A DNA stretch of 13,402 bases. Origin: Burkholderiaceae bacterium. GTDB taxonomy: Bacteria > Pseudomonadota > Gammaproteobacteria > Burkholderiales > Burkholderiaceae. Of the stretch, positions 7,612 through 13,402 are shown piece by piece; position 1 is the stretch's first letter, and each line of letters starts with the position of its first letter. The notes under the pieces are model-generated. The model searched no databases and was not told where the DNA came from. It saw only the letters and a program-made list of their open reading frames with translations. Made by a program: the position numbers and the translations under genes. The DNA lies in the NCBI GenBank assembly GCA_017998575.1, contig JAGOCV010000085.1, positions 1 through 13,402 on the forward strand. Direction: 5' to 3'.

Positions 7612-9767
7612 CGCGTGTCGTCCTTCAGGCCGAGCAGTTGTTCCTTGAGGCGGGCGAACTCACGGTCGCCATCGAGTGTCTTGCGGTTGGCGGACAGCGC
7701 CATGGTGGCAGCCGAGCCCGCCCCGGCCGGCGCCAGCCAGACCCACAGACGGCGTTCGCGCACGTAGAGCATGGCAAAGATGCCCAGGATCAGCAACAGG
7801 CACCCCAGATACACCACCAGTTGCCCCGGCGCGCGGGCCACCTGGAACACGCTGGCCTGAAGCTGCTTGAAATCGGCCAGCTGGAACGCCACCGGCGCGG
7901 GATACACGTGCACGTCCGACAGGGCCAGCACGGCCTGCGTCATGAAGCCCTGCAGTTGCGCATCGGCCGGCAGCCGCGCGAGGCCCGCACGCTCGCGGCT
8001 GGCCTGCATCAGCTCGAACAGCGTGCCGTTGAGGATGCGCACCAGCACGTCGCCGGCGCGCGCGCGCTCGGCCTCGGGCACGTTGGATTCCATGAAGTCG
8101 GCCAGCGCCTGCAGGCCGCCGTGCACACGGCCATCCGCGCCCAGGGGGCGCCCACCCGTCGTGCCGTCACCCGCGAACAGCGCCAGTGCACGGGCGGCCG
8201 ATTCGGCCAGCGGGGTGGCGAGCTCGGGCCGTGCCGGATCGACGGCCTGCCGCGCATAGCGCTGCACCGCCAATGCACGCATCGCCGGATCGGCCAGCGC
8301 AGCCTTCAGGCGCAGGAAACCATCGAGCCCCCCTTGATCGTCAGCCGGAATGCGCATGTAGCGGAAGGCGTCGGCCAGGTTCTCGCGCATGCCCAGCAGG
8401 AACACCGGCACGCCGTCGCCGGTATCGACCGGCAGCATGTAGTTGTGGAATTCGCGCGCCTGGCCGGCCGCATCGCGCAGGCGATAGGTGATGCTGGGGC
8501 CGACGTTGCGCAGCTCCCGCTGCGTGACCGTCTTGTTGGCGGCGCCCAGCCGCGCGTCGAGGCTGGCGCGCAGGTCGACCTTGCGAACGTCGGCGCCCGA
8601 GCTGGCCGCGCCGGACGGCGCGCCGCCCGCGAAGTTCTCGACGTTAATCACGCGCAGCGCCGTGTATTCCAGCGTGAGCTCCTCGCTGCCGTTGGTAATC
8701 GCCGACGAGCCGCCGATCACGCCATCGACTTCGAACGGCCTGGCACCCGCGGCCACCGGCACGGCGCGCAGCTTCACGCTGGAGCCGCCGTCATCGAAGC
8801 TCGACTGGTAGATGTTGATGCCGCGATGGCTGGCCGGATGGTTGACCTCGACCCGCGCGGGGATCGCTTCGCCCGTCTCCTTGTCGTGGATGACGATTTC
8901 GCTGGCAAACAGCTTGGGCATGCCCGTCGAGTAGTAGTCGACGATGAACTTCTTGAGCTCGATGGAGAACGGCAGCTCCTGCAGCAGGATGCCGTCGGAC
9001 TGGTTGAGGATGGCGGTGGACGACTGCGTGCCCTCGGCCACCAGCAGGTTGCCGCGGAACGTCGGGTTGCGATCGGAGAGGCGGTGCTGCGGCGCCACGT
9101 CGGCGATCATGCCGCCGCCGGTGTAGGGCGTCTTGCCGCCCAGCGCCATCTGGGCACGCACGATCAGGTCGCCGTCGAGCAGGCCGCCCAGGCAGATCAG
9201 CACGATGGCGCTGTGAGCCAGGATGTAGCCGATCTTGTTGGCGGCGCCCGCCTTGGCGGCCACCATCCAGCCGTGGCCGGCCGCAGTCTCCCGCGGCTGC
9301 AGCCGCACCTTCCAGCCGCTGCCGGCGAGCAGACCGCCGATGCGGCGCGCCGCGGCTTCGGGATCGAGCGCATCGAGTTGCGCGCGTGCCTTGTGACCGA
9401 AAGCCTCGAGGCTGCGCTCGCGGATGTCTTCCTTGTAGGTCCGCAGGTCGGCCAGGATGCGCGGCGTGTTGCGCGCGATGCACAGCGAAGTGCTGATGAC
9501 CAGGAACGTCAGGATCAGCAGGAACCACCAGGCGCTGTAGACCGCGTTGAGGCCGGAGAGCAGGAACAGCTCGGCCCAGAACGGCCCGAACTCGTTGACG
9601 TAGTTGGCCAGCGGCTCGTGCTGGCGCAGCACCGTGCCGATCACCGATGCGATGCAGATCACCGTCAGCAGGGCGATCGCGAAGCGCATGGACGAGAGCA
9701 GTTCCACTGCGGTGCGCAGTGCATGCGAGCCGGCGCGGACGCGGAGGCCGTGGGTGGAAACGCTCAT
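7608..9767 (-). CDS. resB: Cytochrome c biogenesis protein ResB (Ccs1)
   Basis: A 719-residue partner of CcsB in System II; ResB is thought to hold the apocytochrome and help relay haem. Three N-terminal transmembrane helices (around residues 27-47, 68-95 and 178-200) are followed by a long periplasmic domain and a fourth helix near the C-terminus (about 640-665). The beginning ELLSSMRFAIALLTVICIAS is characteristic. YILAHSAIVLI contains a conserved-looking membrane histidine. The chosen ATG (9767-9765) gives a normal N-terminus, although no clear Shine-Dalgarno sequence precedes it; the next methionine in the SSMRF motif would cut into the first helix. The start is 33 bases downstream of the U-run of the cytochrome c4 terminator, so it either has a promoter overlapping that structure or depends on read-through. 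Confidence 0.95.
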   Translation of the reverse strand: MSVSTHGLRVRAGSHALRTAVELLSSMRFAIALLTVICIASVIGTVLRQHEPLANYVNEFGPFWAELFLLSGLNAVYSAWWFLLILTFLVISTSLCIARNTPRILADLRTYKEDIRERSLEAFGHKARAQLDALDPEAAARRIGGLLAGSGWKVRLQPRETAAGHGWMVAAKAGAANKIGYILAHSAIVLICLGGLLDGDLIVRAQMALGGKTPYTGGGMIADVAPQHRLSDRNPTFRGNLLVAEGTQSSTAILNQSDGILLQELPFSIELKKFIVDYYSTGMPKLFASEIVIHDKETGEAIPARVEVNHPASHRGINIYQSSFDDGGSSVKLRAVPVAAGARPFEVDGVIGGSSAITNGSEELTLEYTALRVINVENFAGGAPSGAASSGADVRKVDLRASLDARLGAANKTVTQRELRNVGPSITYRLRDAAGQAREFHNYMLPVDTGDGVPVFLLGMRENLADAFRYMRIPADDQGGLDGFLRLKAALADPAMRALAVQRYARQAVDPARPELATPLAESAARALALFAGDGTTGGRPLGADGRVHGGLQALADFMESNVPEAERARAGDVLVRILNGTLFELMQASRERAGLARLPADAQLQGFMTQAVLALSDVHVYPAPVAFQLADFKQLQASVFQVARAPGQLVVYLGCLLLILGIFAMLYVRERRLWVWLAPAGAGSAATMALSANRKTLDGDREFARLKEQLLGLKDDTR

Positions 9768-9800
9768 GGCAGAAACGGGGCTGGAGGCAGGAGACGGTCG

Positions 9801-9838
9801 AAAAAAGGGCGGGCCATCCGGTGGATGAGCCCGCCCTT
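9801..9838 (-). terminator. Strong intrinsic terminator behind the cytochrome c4 gene
   Basis: On the minus strand, AAGGGCGGGC pairs with GCCCGCCCTT over 10 bp. After a one-base bulge the stem continues for five more pairs (CATCC/GGATG) with a 3-base loop, and a run of six T follows (complement of 9801-9806). This is a textbook rho-independent terminator, 64 bases after the cytochrome stop. A second, weaker hairpin (GCCTG/CAGGC, 9875-9889) precedes it. On the plus strand only a poor T-tract follows. Confidence 0.9.
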
Positions 9839-9901
9839 CTTAGGGTTTGTTGTCGGCGGTTGGTTCCGGCTGCCGCCTGGCGTTCAGGCAGCGGAGTTGA
9901 T

Positions 9902-10537
9902 TCAGCGCAAGCCGGCGATGTAGTCGGAGACCGCCTTGATCTCGCGGTCGTTGAGCTTGGCCGCCACCTGGTGCATCTGCGAGCTGTTGCCACGGGCGCC
10001 GTCACGGAAGGCACGCAGTTGCTTGTCGGTGTAGTCGGCGTGCTGGCCACCCAGGCGCGGGTACTGCGCGGGAATGCCGGCACCGTTGGGGCTGTGGCAG
10101 CCGGCGCAGGCGGGGATCTGGCGGTCGGCAATGCCGCCGCGGTAGATGCGCTCGCCCATCGTCACCAGGTCTTTTTCCTTGGCGAAGCCGGTCTTGGTCT
10201 TCTTGGACGCCAGCCACCAGGCGATGTTGCGCATGTCGTCGTCGGACAGCGCCGAGGCGAAGCCCTTCATGACCGGATCACGGCGCTTGTCGTTCTTGAA
10301 TTCCTGCAGCTGTTTGACGAGGTATTCAGGGTGCTGCTGGGCCAGCTTGGGGTTGGCCGGCGCGCCGGAATTGCCGTCGGCACCGTGGCAGGCCGCGCAC
10401 ACCGCGGTGTAGCTGGCTTCGCCCTTGGCCAGGTCCGGAAGTTTGGCCTGGGTGGCCGGAGCCCCCTCGGCGGCCATCGCGGACAGGGATGCGCAGCCCA
10501 GCAGCGCAGCGGTCAGGAGAGTTGCGAGCGACTTCAT
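9902..10537 (-). CDS. Dihaem cytochrome c4
   Basis: A 211-residue periplasmic electron carrier. A Sec signal peptide (cleavage after about A23, in SAMAAEG) is followed by two class I cytochrome c domains. Haem sites are C47-AA-C50-H51 and C144-AG-C147-H148; the distal methionine ligands are probably M90 (DPVMKG) and M188 (SSQMHQ). Two-domain cytochromes c4 pass electrons from the bc1 complex to cytochrome oxidases (often cbb3) and are attached to the inner membrane by charge or lipid. The adjacent ResB-CcsB machinery would attach both haems. The start at 10537 gives a complete signal peptide but lacks a Shine-Dalgarno sequence. The gene is divergent from engB across 100 bases and is followed by a strong terminator. 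It is often named cycA or cc4; I leave the symbol blank. Confidence 0.95.
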   Translation of the reverse strand: MKSLATLLTAALLGCASLSAMAAEGAPATQAKLPDLAKGEASYTAVCAACHGADGNSGAPANPKLAQQHPEYLVKQLQEFKNDKRRDPVMKGFASALSDDDMRNIAWWLASKKTKTGFAKEKDLVTMGERIYRGGIADRQIPACAGCHSPNGAGIPAQYPRLGGQHADYTDKQLRAFRDGARGNSSQMHQVAAKLNDREIKAVSDYIAGLR

Positions 10538-10545
10538 ATCGGGGG

Positions 10546-10557
10546 TCTGTCTGTCTG
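10546..10557. repeat. Short TCTG tandem repeat in the cytochrome c4 leader
   Basis: Three perfect copies of TCTG (CAGA on the minus strand) begin 9 bases from the cytochrome c4 start codon. They occupy the place where a ribosome-binding site or 5' leader would be. Three units are too few to call a phase-variable tract. Confidence 0.5.
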
Positions 10558-10561
10558 TTTA

Positions 10562-10589
10562 TTGGCGCAAAACCTCGTGATTCTACAAT
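10562..10589 (+). promoter_or_regulatory. Candidate sigma-70 promoter of engB
   Basis: TTGGCG (10562-10567, four of six consensus bases) and TACAAT (10584-10589, five of six) are separated by 16 bases. The start point would fall near 10596, giving a leader of about 42 bases before the engB ATG at 10638. Confidence 0.5.
10580..10585 (-). promoter_or_regulatory. Candidate -10 element for cytochrome c4
   Basis: Read on the minus strand, these bases are TAGAAT, five of six matches to the -10 consensus, overlapping the engB -10 by two bases. The predicted start near 10573 would leave a leader of about 36 bases. No good -35 element is seen at 16-18 bases. Confidence 0.3.
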
Positions 10590-10637
10590 GAGGCTCCGGG
10601 ACTCCCTTCCGCCAGACGCCTTGCGGCGCCCTCTCCC

Positions 10638-11375
10638 ATGACTGCTCCCGCCCCGGCCGCCGGCTCCACGCCCGCCGCCGCCTCCGTTTCCGCTGCCCCG
10701 CCCGCCGGCCCGAGCCCGACCGAAGTCATGGGCTGGCTGCACACCGCGCGCTTCCTCACCACGGCCGCCCAGTTGCATCACCTGCCGCCGATCGACGTGC
10801 CCGAGATCGCCTTCGTCGGCCGCTCCAACGCCGGCAAGTCCACCTGCATCAACACGCTGACACAGCAAAAGCAGCTGGCCTTCGCGTCCAAGAAGCCGGG
10901 GCGCACGCAGCACATCAACCTGTTCGCGCTGGGTCGCCAGGGCACGACCGACGCCGTGTTCGCCGACCTGCCCGGCTACGGCTACGCTGCCGTGGCCCGG
11001 CAAGACAAGATCCGCTGGCAGCAGGTGATGGCCAATTACCTCGTGAGCCGCGAGAGCCTCACCGGCATCGTGCTGCTGTGCGATCCGCGCCTGGGCCTGA
11101 CCGAGCTCGACGAGGCCCTGCTCGAAGTCGTTCGCCCGCGCGTCGAGGAAGGCCTGAAGTTCCTGGTGCTGCTCACCAAGGCCGACAAGCTCACACGCGC
11201 CGAGCAGGCCAAGGTGCTGTCCATCACGCGACTGCAGGCCGGCGGCGGCGAGGTCAAACTGTTCTCGGCGCTCAAGCGCCAGGGCGTGGAGGACGCCGGC
11301 CGGCTGCTCTGGGACTGGTCCCATCCGGCGCCGACGACGCCGGCCAACCCCCCGCCCGATCCCGCGCAGCCCTGA
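10638..11375 (+). CDS. engB: Ribosome biogenesis GTPase EngB (YihA/YsxC)
   Basis: A 245-residue GTPase of the TrmE-Era-EngA-YihA class, needed for late assembly of the 50S subunit and usually essential. G motifs are all present: G1 GRSNAGKST (residues 61-69), G2 PGRTQ, G3 DLPGYG (110-115) and G4 TKAD (180-183). It is slightly longer than usual because of a Pro/Ala-rich N-terminus (about 28 residues) before the conserved LHTARFLTTAAQLHHLP segment, and a Pro-rich tail. The ATG at 10728 (residue 31) is an alternative start that would remove the low-complexity part; neither start has a strong ribosome-binding site. It is divergent from the cytochrome c4 gene, a common arrangement in Burkholderiales. 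An alpha/beta hydrolase follows 37 bases later. Confidence 0.97.
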   Translation: MTAPAPAAGSTPAAASVSAAPPAGPSPTEVMGWLHTARFLTTAAQLHHLPPIDVPEIAFVGRSNAGKSTCINTLTQQKQLAFASKKPGRTQHINLFALGRQGTTDAVFADLPGYGYAAVARQDKIRWQQVMANYLVSRESLTGIVLLCDPRLGLTELDEALLEVVRPRVEEGLKFLVLLTKADKLTRAEQAKVLSITRLQAGGGEVKLFSALKRQGVEDAGRLLWDWSHPAPTTPANPPPDPAQP

Positions 11376-11412
11376 ACGCCCCGGGCGCGCGGCCAACCAG
11401 GAGACGCGCCCG

Positions 11413-12354
11413 ATGGCCATCGAAACTTTTCTTCGCGAACTGCCGCACGGCATCACGCTGTCGTGCCGGGCTGCCGGCCCGCGCGGCGCGCCGGTGCTCA
11501 TGTTCCTGCACGGCTTTCCCGAGGGCGCTTTCGTGTGGGACGAACTGCTGCTGCACTTCGCCGATCCGGCGCACGGGGGCTTCCGCTGCATCGCGCCCAA
11601 CCTGCGCGGCTTCGAGCGCTCGAGCCAGCCGGTCGAGCCGTCGGCCTATCGCGCGAAGTGGCTGGTGCAGGACATCGCCGCGCTCATCGCGGCCGAGGCG
11701 GGCGACGCCCCGCTGCACGCCCTGATCGCGCACGACTGGGGCGGCGCCGTGGCCTGGAGCCTGTCCAACCAGAAACCCGGGCTGCTGCAGCGCCTGGCGA
11801 TCGTGAACTCGCCGCATCCGGGCACCTTCCTGCGCGAGTTGCGCAGCAACCCGAGCCAGCAGGCGGCCAGTGCCTATATGAACTTCCTGATCCGGCCCGA
11901 CGCCGAAGCACTGCTGGCCGAAGACGATTTCGCGCGCCTGTGGCCCTTCTTCACCGCGATGGGCGCGGGGCCCGACGACGGCACGGGCAACCCGCGGCCC
12001 GAGGGCGCTGGCTGGCTGACCGAGGAGGTGAGAGAGCGCTATCGCGCCGTCTGGCGCCACGGCCTCACGGGCGGCTGCAACTACTACCGCGCCTCGCCAC
12101 TGCGGCCACCGCGCGAGGGCGACGCCGGGGCGCTGGGCATCGAGCTGCCGGATGCGATGCTGCGGGTGGAGGTGCCCACGCTGGTGCTCTGGGGCACGGG
12201 GGACACCGCCCTGCCGCCCGAGCTGGTGGACGGCCTCGACGCCTGGGTGCCGCAGCTCACGCTGCACCGCCTCGAAGGCGCGACCCACTGGCTGATCCAC
12301 GAGCAGCCCGCCCGCGTGGCGGCCCTGCTCGGCGAGTTCGTGCGCGCCGGATAG
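11413..12354 (+). CDS. Alpha/beta hydrolase, epoxide hydrolase/dehalogenase-like
   Basis: A 313-residue cytoplasmic alpha/beta-hydrolase. The oxyanion-side HGFP loop is near residue 35. The nucleophile elbow AHDWGG places an aspartate, D108, as nucleophile, which points to the epoxide hydrolase/haloalkane or fluoroacetate dehalogenase group rather than to serine esterases. The acid is probably D264 (GTGD) and the base H292 (GATHW). The cap region contains NYYRAS (Y224, Y225), and tyrosines there often assist epoxide opening. The substrate cannot be told from sequence. The start is supported by AGGAG at 11399-11403, 9 bases before the ATG. It may be cotranscribed with engB and converges on metK. 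Cap residues that separate epoxide hydrolases from dehalogenases were not resolved. Confidence 0.88.
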   Translation: MAIETFLRELPHGITLSCRAAGPRGAPVLMFLHGFPEGAFVWDELLLHFADPAHGGFRCIAPNLRGFERSSQPVEPSAYRAKWLVQDIAALIAAEAGDAPLHALIAHDWGGAVAWSLSNQKPGLLQRLAIVNSPHPGTFLRELRSNPSQQAASAYMNFLIRPDAEALLAEDDFARLWPFFTAMGAGPDDGTGNPRPEGAGWLTEEVRERYRAVWRHGLTGGCNYYRASPLRPPREGDAGALGIELPDAMLRVEVPTLVLWGTGDTALPPELVDGLDAWVPQLTLHRLEGATHWLIHEQPARVAALLGEFVRAG

Positions 12355-12382
12355 GGCCGGCGCGGCACGCGTCGGAAGGCCC
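12354..12382. terminator. Hairpin between convergent hydrolase gene and metK
   Basis: CCGGCGCG (12357-12364) pairs with CGCGTCGG (12368-12375) over 8 bp with one G-U pair and a 3-base loop. Flanking GGG and CCC can extend it past an asymmetric internal bulge. It fills almost the whole 28-base gap. It folds better in the plus-strand RNA and lacks a T-run, so the terminator role is inferred. Confidence 0.45.
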
Positions 12383-13402
12383 TTACTTCAGGCCGGCCGC
12401 AGCGCGCAGCTCGGCGGCGCGGTCCGTGCGTTCCCAGGTGAACTCGGGCTCTTCGCGGCCGAAGTGGCCGTAGGCCGCGGTCTTCTGATAAATCGGGCGC
12501 AGCAGATCGAGCATCTGGATGATGCCCTTGGGGCGCAGGTCGAACAGCTCGTTCACCAGCTTGGCGATCTGGTCGTCGGGAATGACACCCGTGCCTTCGG
12601 TGTACACCGTCACGTTCATCGGGCGGGCCACGCCGATGGCGTACGCCACCTGCACCTGGCACTGGCGCGCCAGGCCGGCAGCCACCACGTTCTTGGCCAC
12701 GTAGCGCGCGGCATAGGCGGCCGAGCGGTCCACCTTCGACGGATCCTTGCCCGAGAACGCGCCGCCGCCGTGCGGGCAGGCGCCGCCGTAGGTGTCGACG
12801 ATGATCTTGCGGCCCGTGAGACCGCAGTCGCCCTGCGGGCCGCCGATGACGAAGCGGCCGGTCGGGTTGATCAGGTACTTGGTGTCCTTGAGCCACTCGG
12901 CCGGCAGCACCGGCTTGATGATCTCCTCGATGATGGCTTCGTTGAAGCTGGCCTTCATCTTCTTGGGCGACTCGCTCTGGTCCGGGCTGTGCTGGGTCGA
13001 CAGCACGACGGTGTCGATGCTGTGCGGCTTGCCGTCGACGTAGCGCATCGTCACCTGGCTCTTGGCGTCGGGGCGCAGGAACGGCAGGCGGCCGTCCTTG
13101 CGCAGCTGGGCCTGGCGTTCGACCAGACGGTGCGCGTAGTAGATGGGCGCGGGCATCAGCACCGGCGTCTCATCGCAGGCGTAGCCGAACATCAGGCCCT
13201 GGTCGCCGGCGCCGGTGTTCAGGTGATCGTCCGACGCGTGGTCCACGCCCTGTGCGATGTCGTTGGACTGCTTGTCGTAGCAGACCATCACGGCGCAACC
13301 CTTGTAGTCGATGCCGTAGTCGGTGTTGTCGTAGCCGATGCGCTTGATGGTGTCGCGCGCGACCTGGATGTAGTCGACGTGCGCGTTGGTGGTGATCTCG
13401 CC
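12383..13402 (-). CDS. metK: S-adenosylmethionine synthetase, partial (N-terminus outside the window)
   Basis: The frame is open to the right edge and gives 339 residues ending in a natural C-terminus (AAGLK). About 50 N-terminal residues lie beyond the window, judged from E. coli MetK (384 residues). The enzyme joins methionine and ATP to make S-adenosylmethionine, with release of phosphate and pyrophosphate, as a cytoplasmic tetramer. Visible landmarks are GEITT at the edge, [12 protein letters not shown] (around 13170-13212), [21 protein letters not shown], the phosphate-binding [20 protein letters not shown] stretch, and [12 protein letters not shown] near the end. Any start-site, promoter or riboswitch information is outside the window. 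Very close to the standard enzyme, with no anomalies seen. Confidence 0.98.
   Translation of the reverse strand, partial: GEITTNAHVDYIQVARDTIKRIGYDNTDYGIDYKGCAVMVCYDKQSNDIAQGVDHASDDHLNTGAGDQGLMFGYACDETPVLMPAPIYYAHRLVERQAQLRKDGRLPFLRPDAKSQVTMRYVDGKPHSIDTVVLSTQHSPDQSESPKKMKASFNEAIIEEIIKPVLPAEWLKDTKYLINPTGRFVIGGPQGDCGLTGRKIIVDTYGGACPHGGGAFSGKDPSKVDRSAAYAARYVAKNVVAAGLARQCQVQVAYAIGVARPMNVTVYTEGTGVIPDDQIAKLVNELFDLRPKGIIQMLDLLRPIYQKTAAYGHFGREEPEFTWERTDRAAELRAAAGLK

Noticed and set aside
7638..9923. A 761-codon open frame on the plus strand opposite resB
   Set aside because: It mirrors resB over nearly its full length, is rich in Arg, His, Gln and Ala as expected for the antisense of a GC-rich gene, and shows no domain or ribosome-binding site. 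resB is clearly the real gene.

Overview
The window is an ordinary, densely packed chromosomal segment from a high-GC betaproteobacterium. It most likely belongs to the order Burkholderiales and looks Comamonadaceae-like. That placement rests on protein character, on the gene order lptM-lysA beside a divergent cyaY and a PBP1a gene, and on a System II (ResB/CcsB) cytochrome c maturation pair next to a cytochrome c4 gene and a divergent engB. The family and genus are inference. There are no mobile elements, CRISPR arrays, tRNAs or rRNAs. The longest unannotated gap is about 130 bases, so the only space for unknown biology is in short intergenic regions.

Left part (1-3533): the 3' end of a class A penicillin-binding protein gene (mrcA/ponA) converges on cyaY (frataxin-like iron protein). 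Back to back with cyaY, only 11 bases apart, is lptM, a small lipoprotein that assists assembly of the LPS translocon. lptM overlaps lysA (diaminopimelate decarboxylase) by ATGA. LysA makes lysine and consumes meso-diaminopimelate, the peptidoglycan precursor, so this end is centred on the cell envelope.

Middle part (3534-9901): a stand-alone metallo-beta-lactamase-fold protein of the oxygen-binding diiron type lies downstream of lysA. In front of it is a good candidate FNR/ANR-type operator, placed exactly where a class II activator would sit, and a hairpin beside the ribosome-binding site. It converges on a minus-strand block read resB-ccsB-msrP-msrQ. ResB and CcsB carry and attach haem to apocytochromes c in the periplasm. 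MsrP (Tat-exported molybdoenzyme) and MsrQ (haem membrane partner) repair oxidised methionines in periplasmic proteins. The pairs resB-ccsB and msrP-msrQ are each translationally coupled.

Right part (9902-13402): a dihaem cytochrome c4 gene, with a strong intrinsic terminator behind it, precedes resB on the same strand. It is divergent from engB, an essential ribosome-assembly GTPase. engB is followed by an alpha/beta hydrolase of the epoxide hydrolase/dehalogenase type, which converges on the 3' part of metK (S-adenosylmethionine synthetase), cut by the window end.

No previously undescribed system is evident. The best lead is the putative oxygen-responsive control of the diiron protein gene at 3571-3667.
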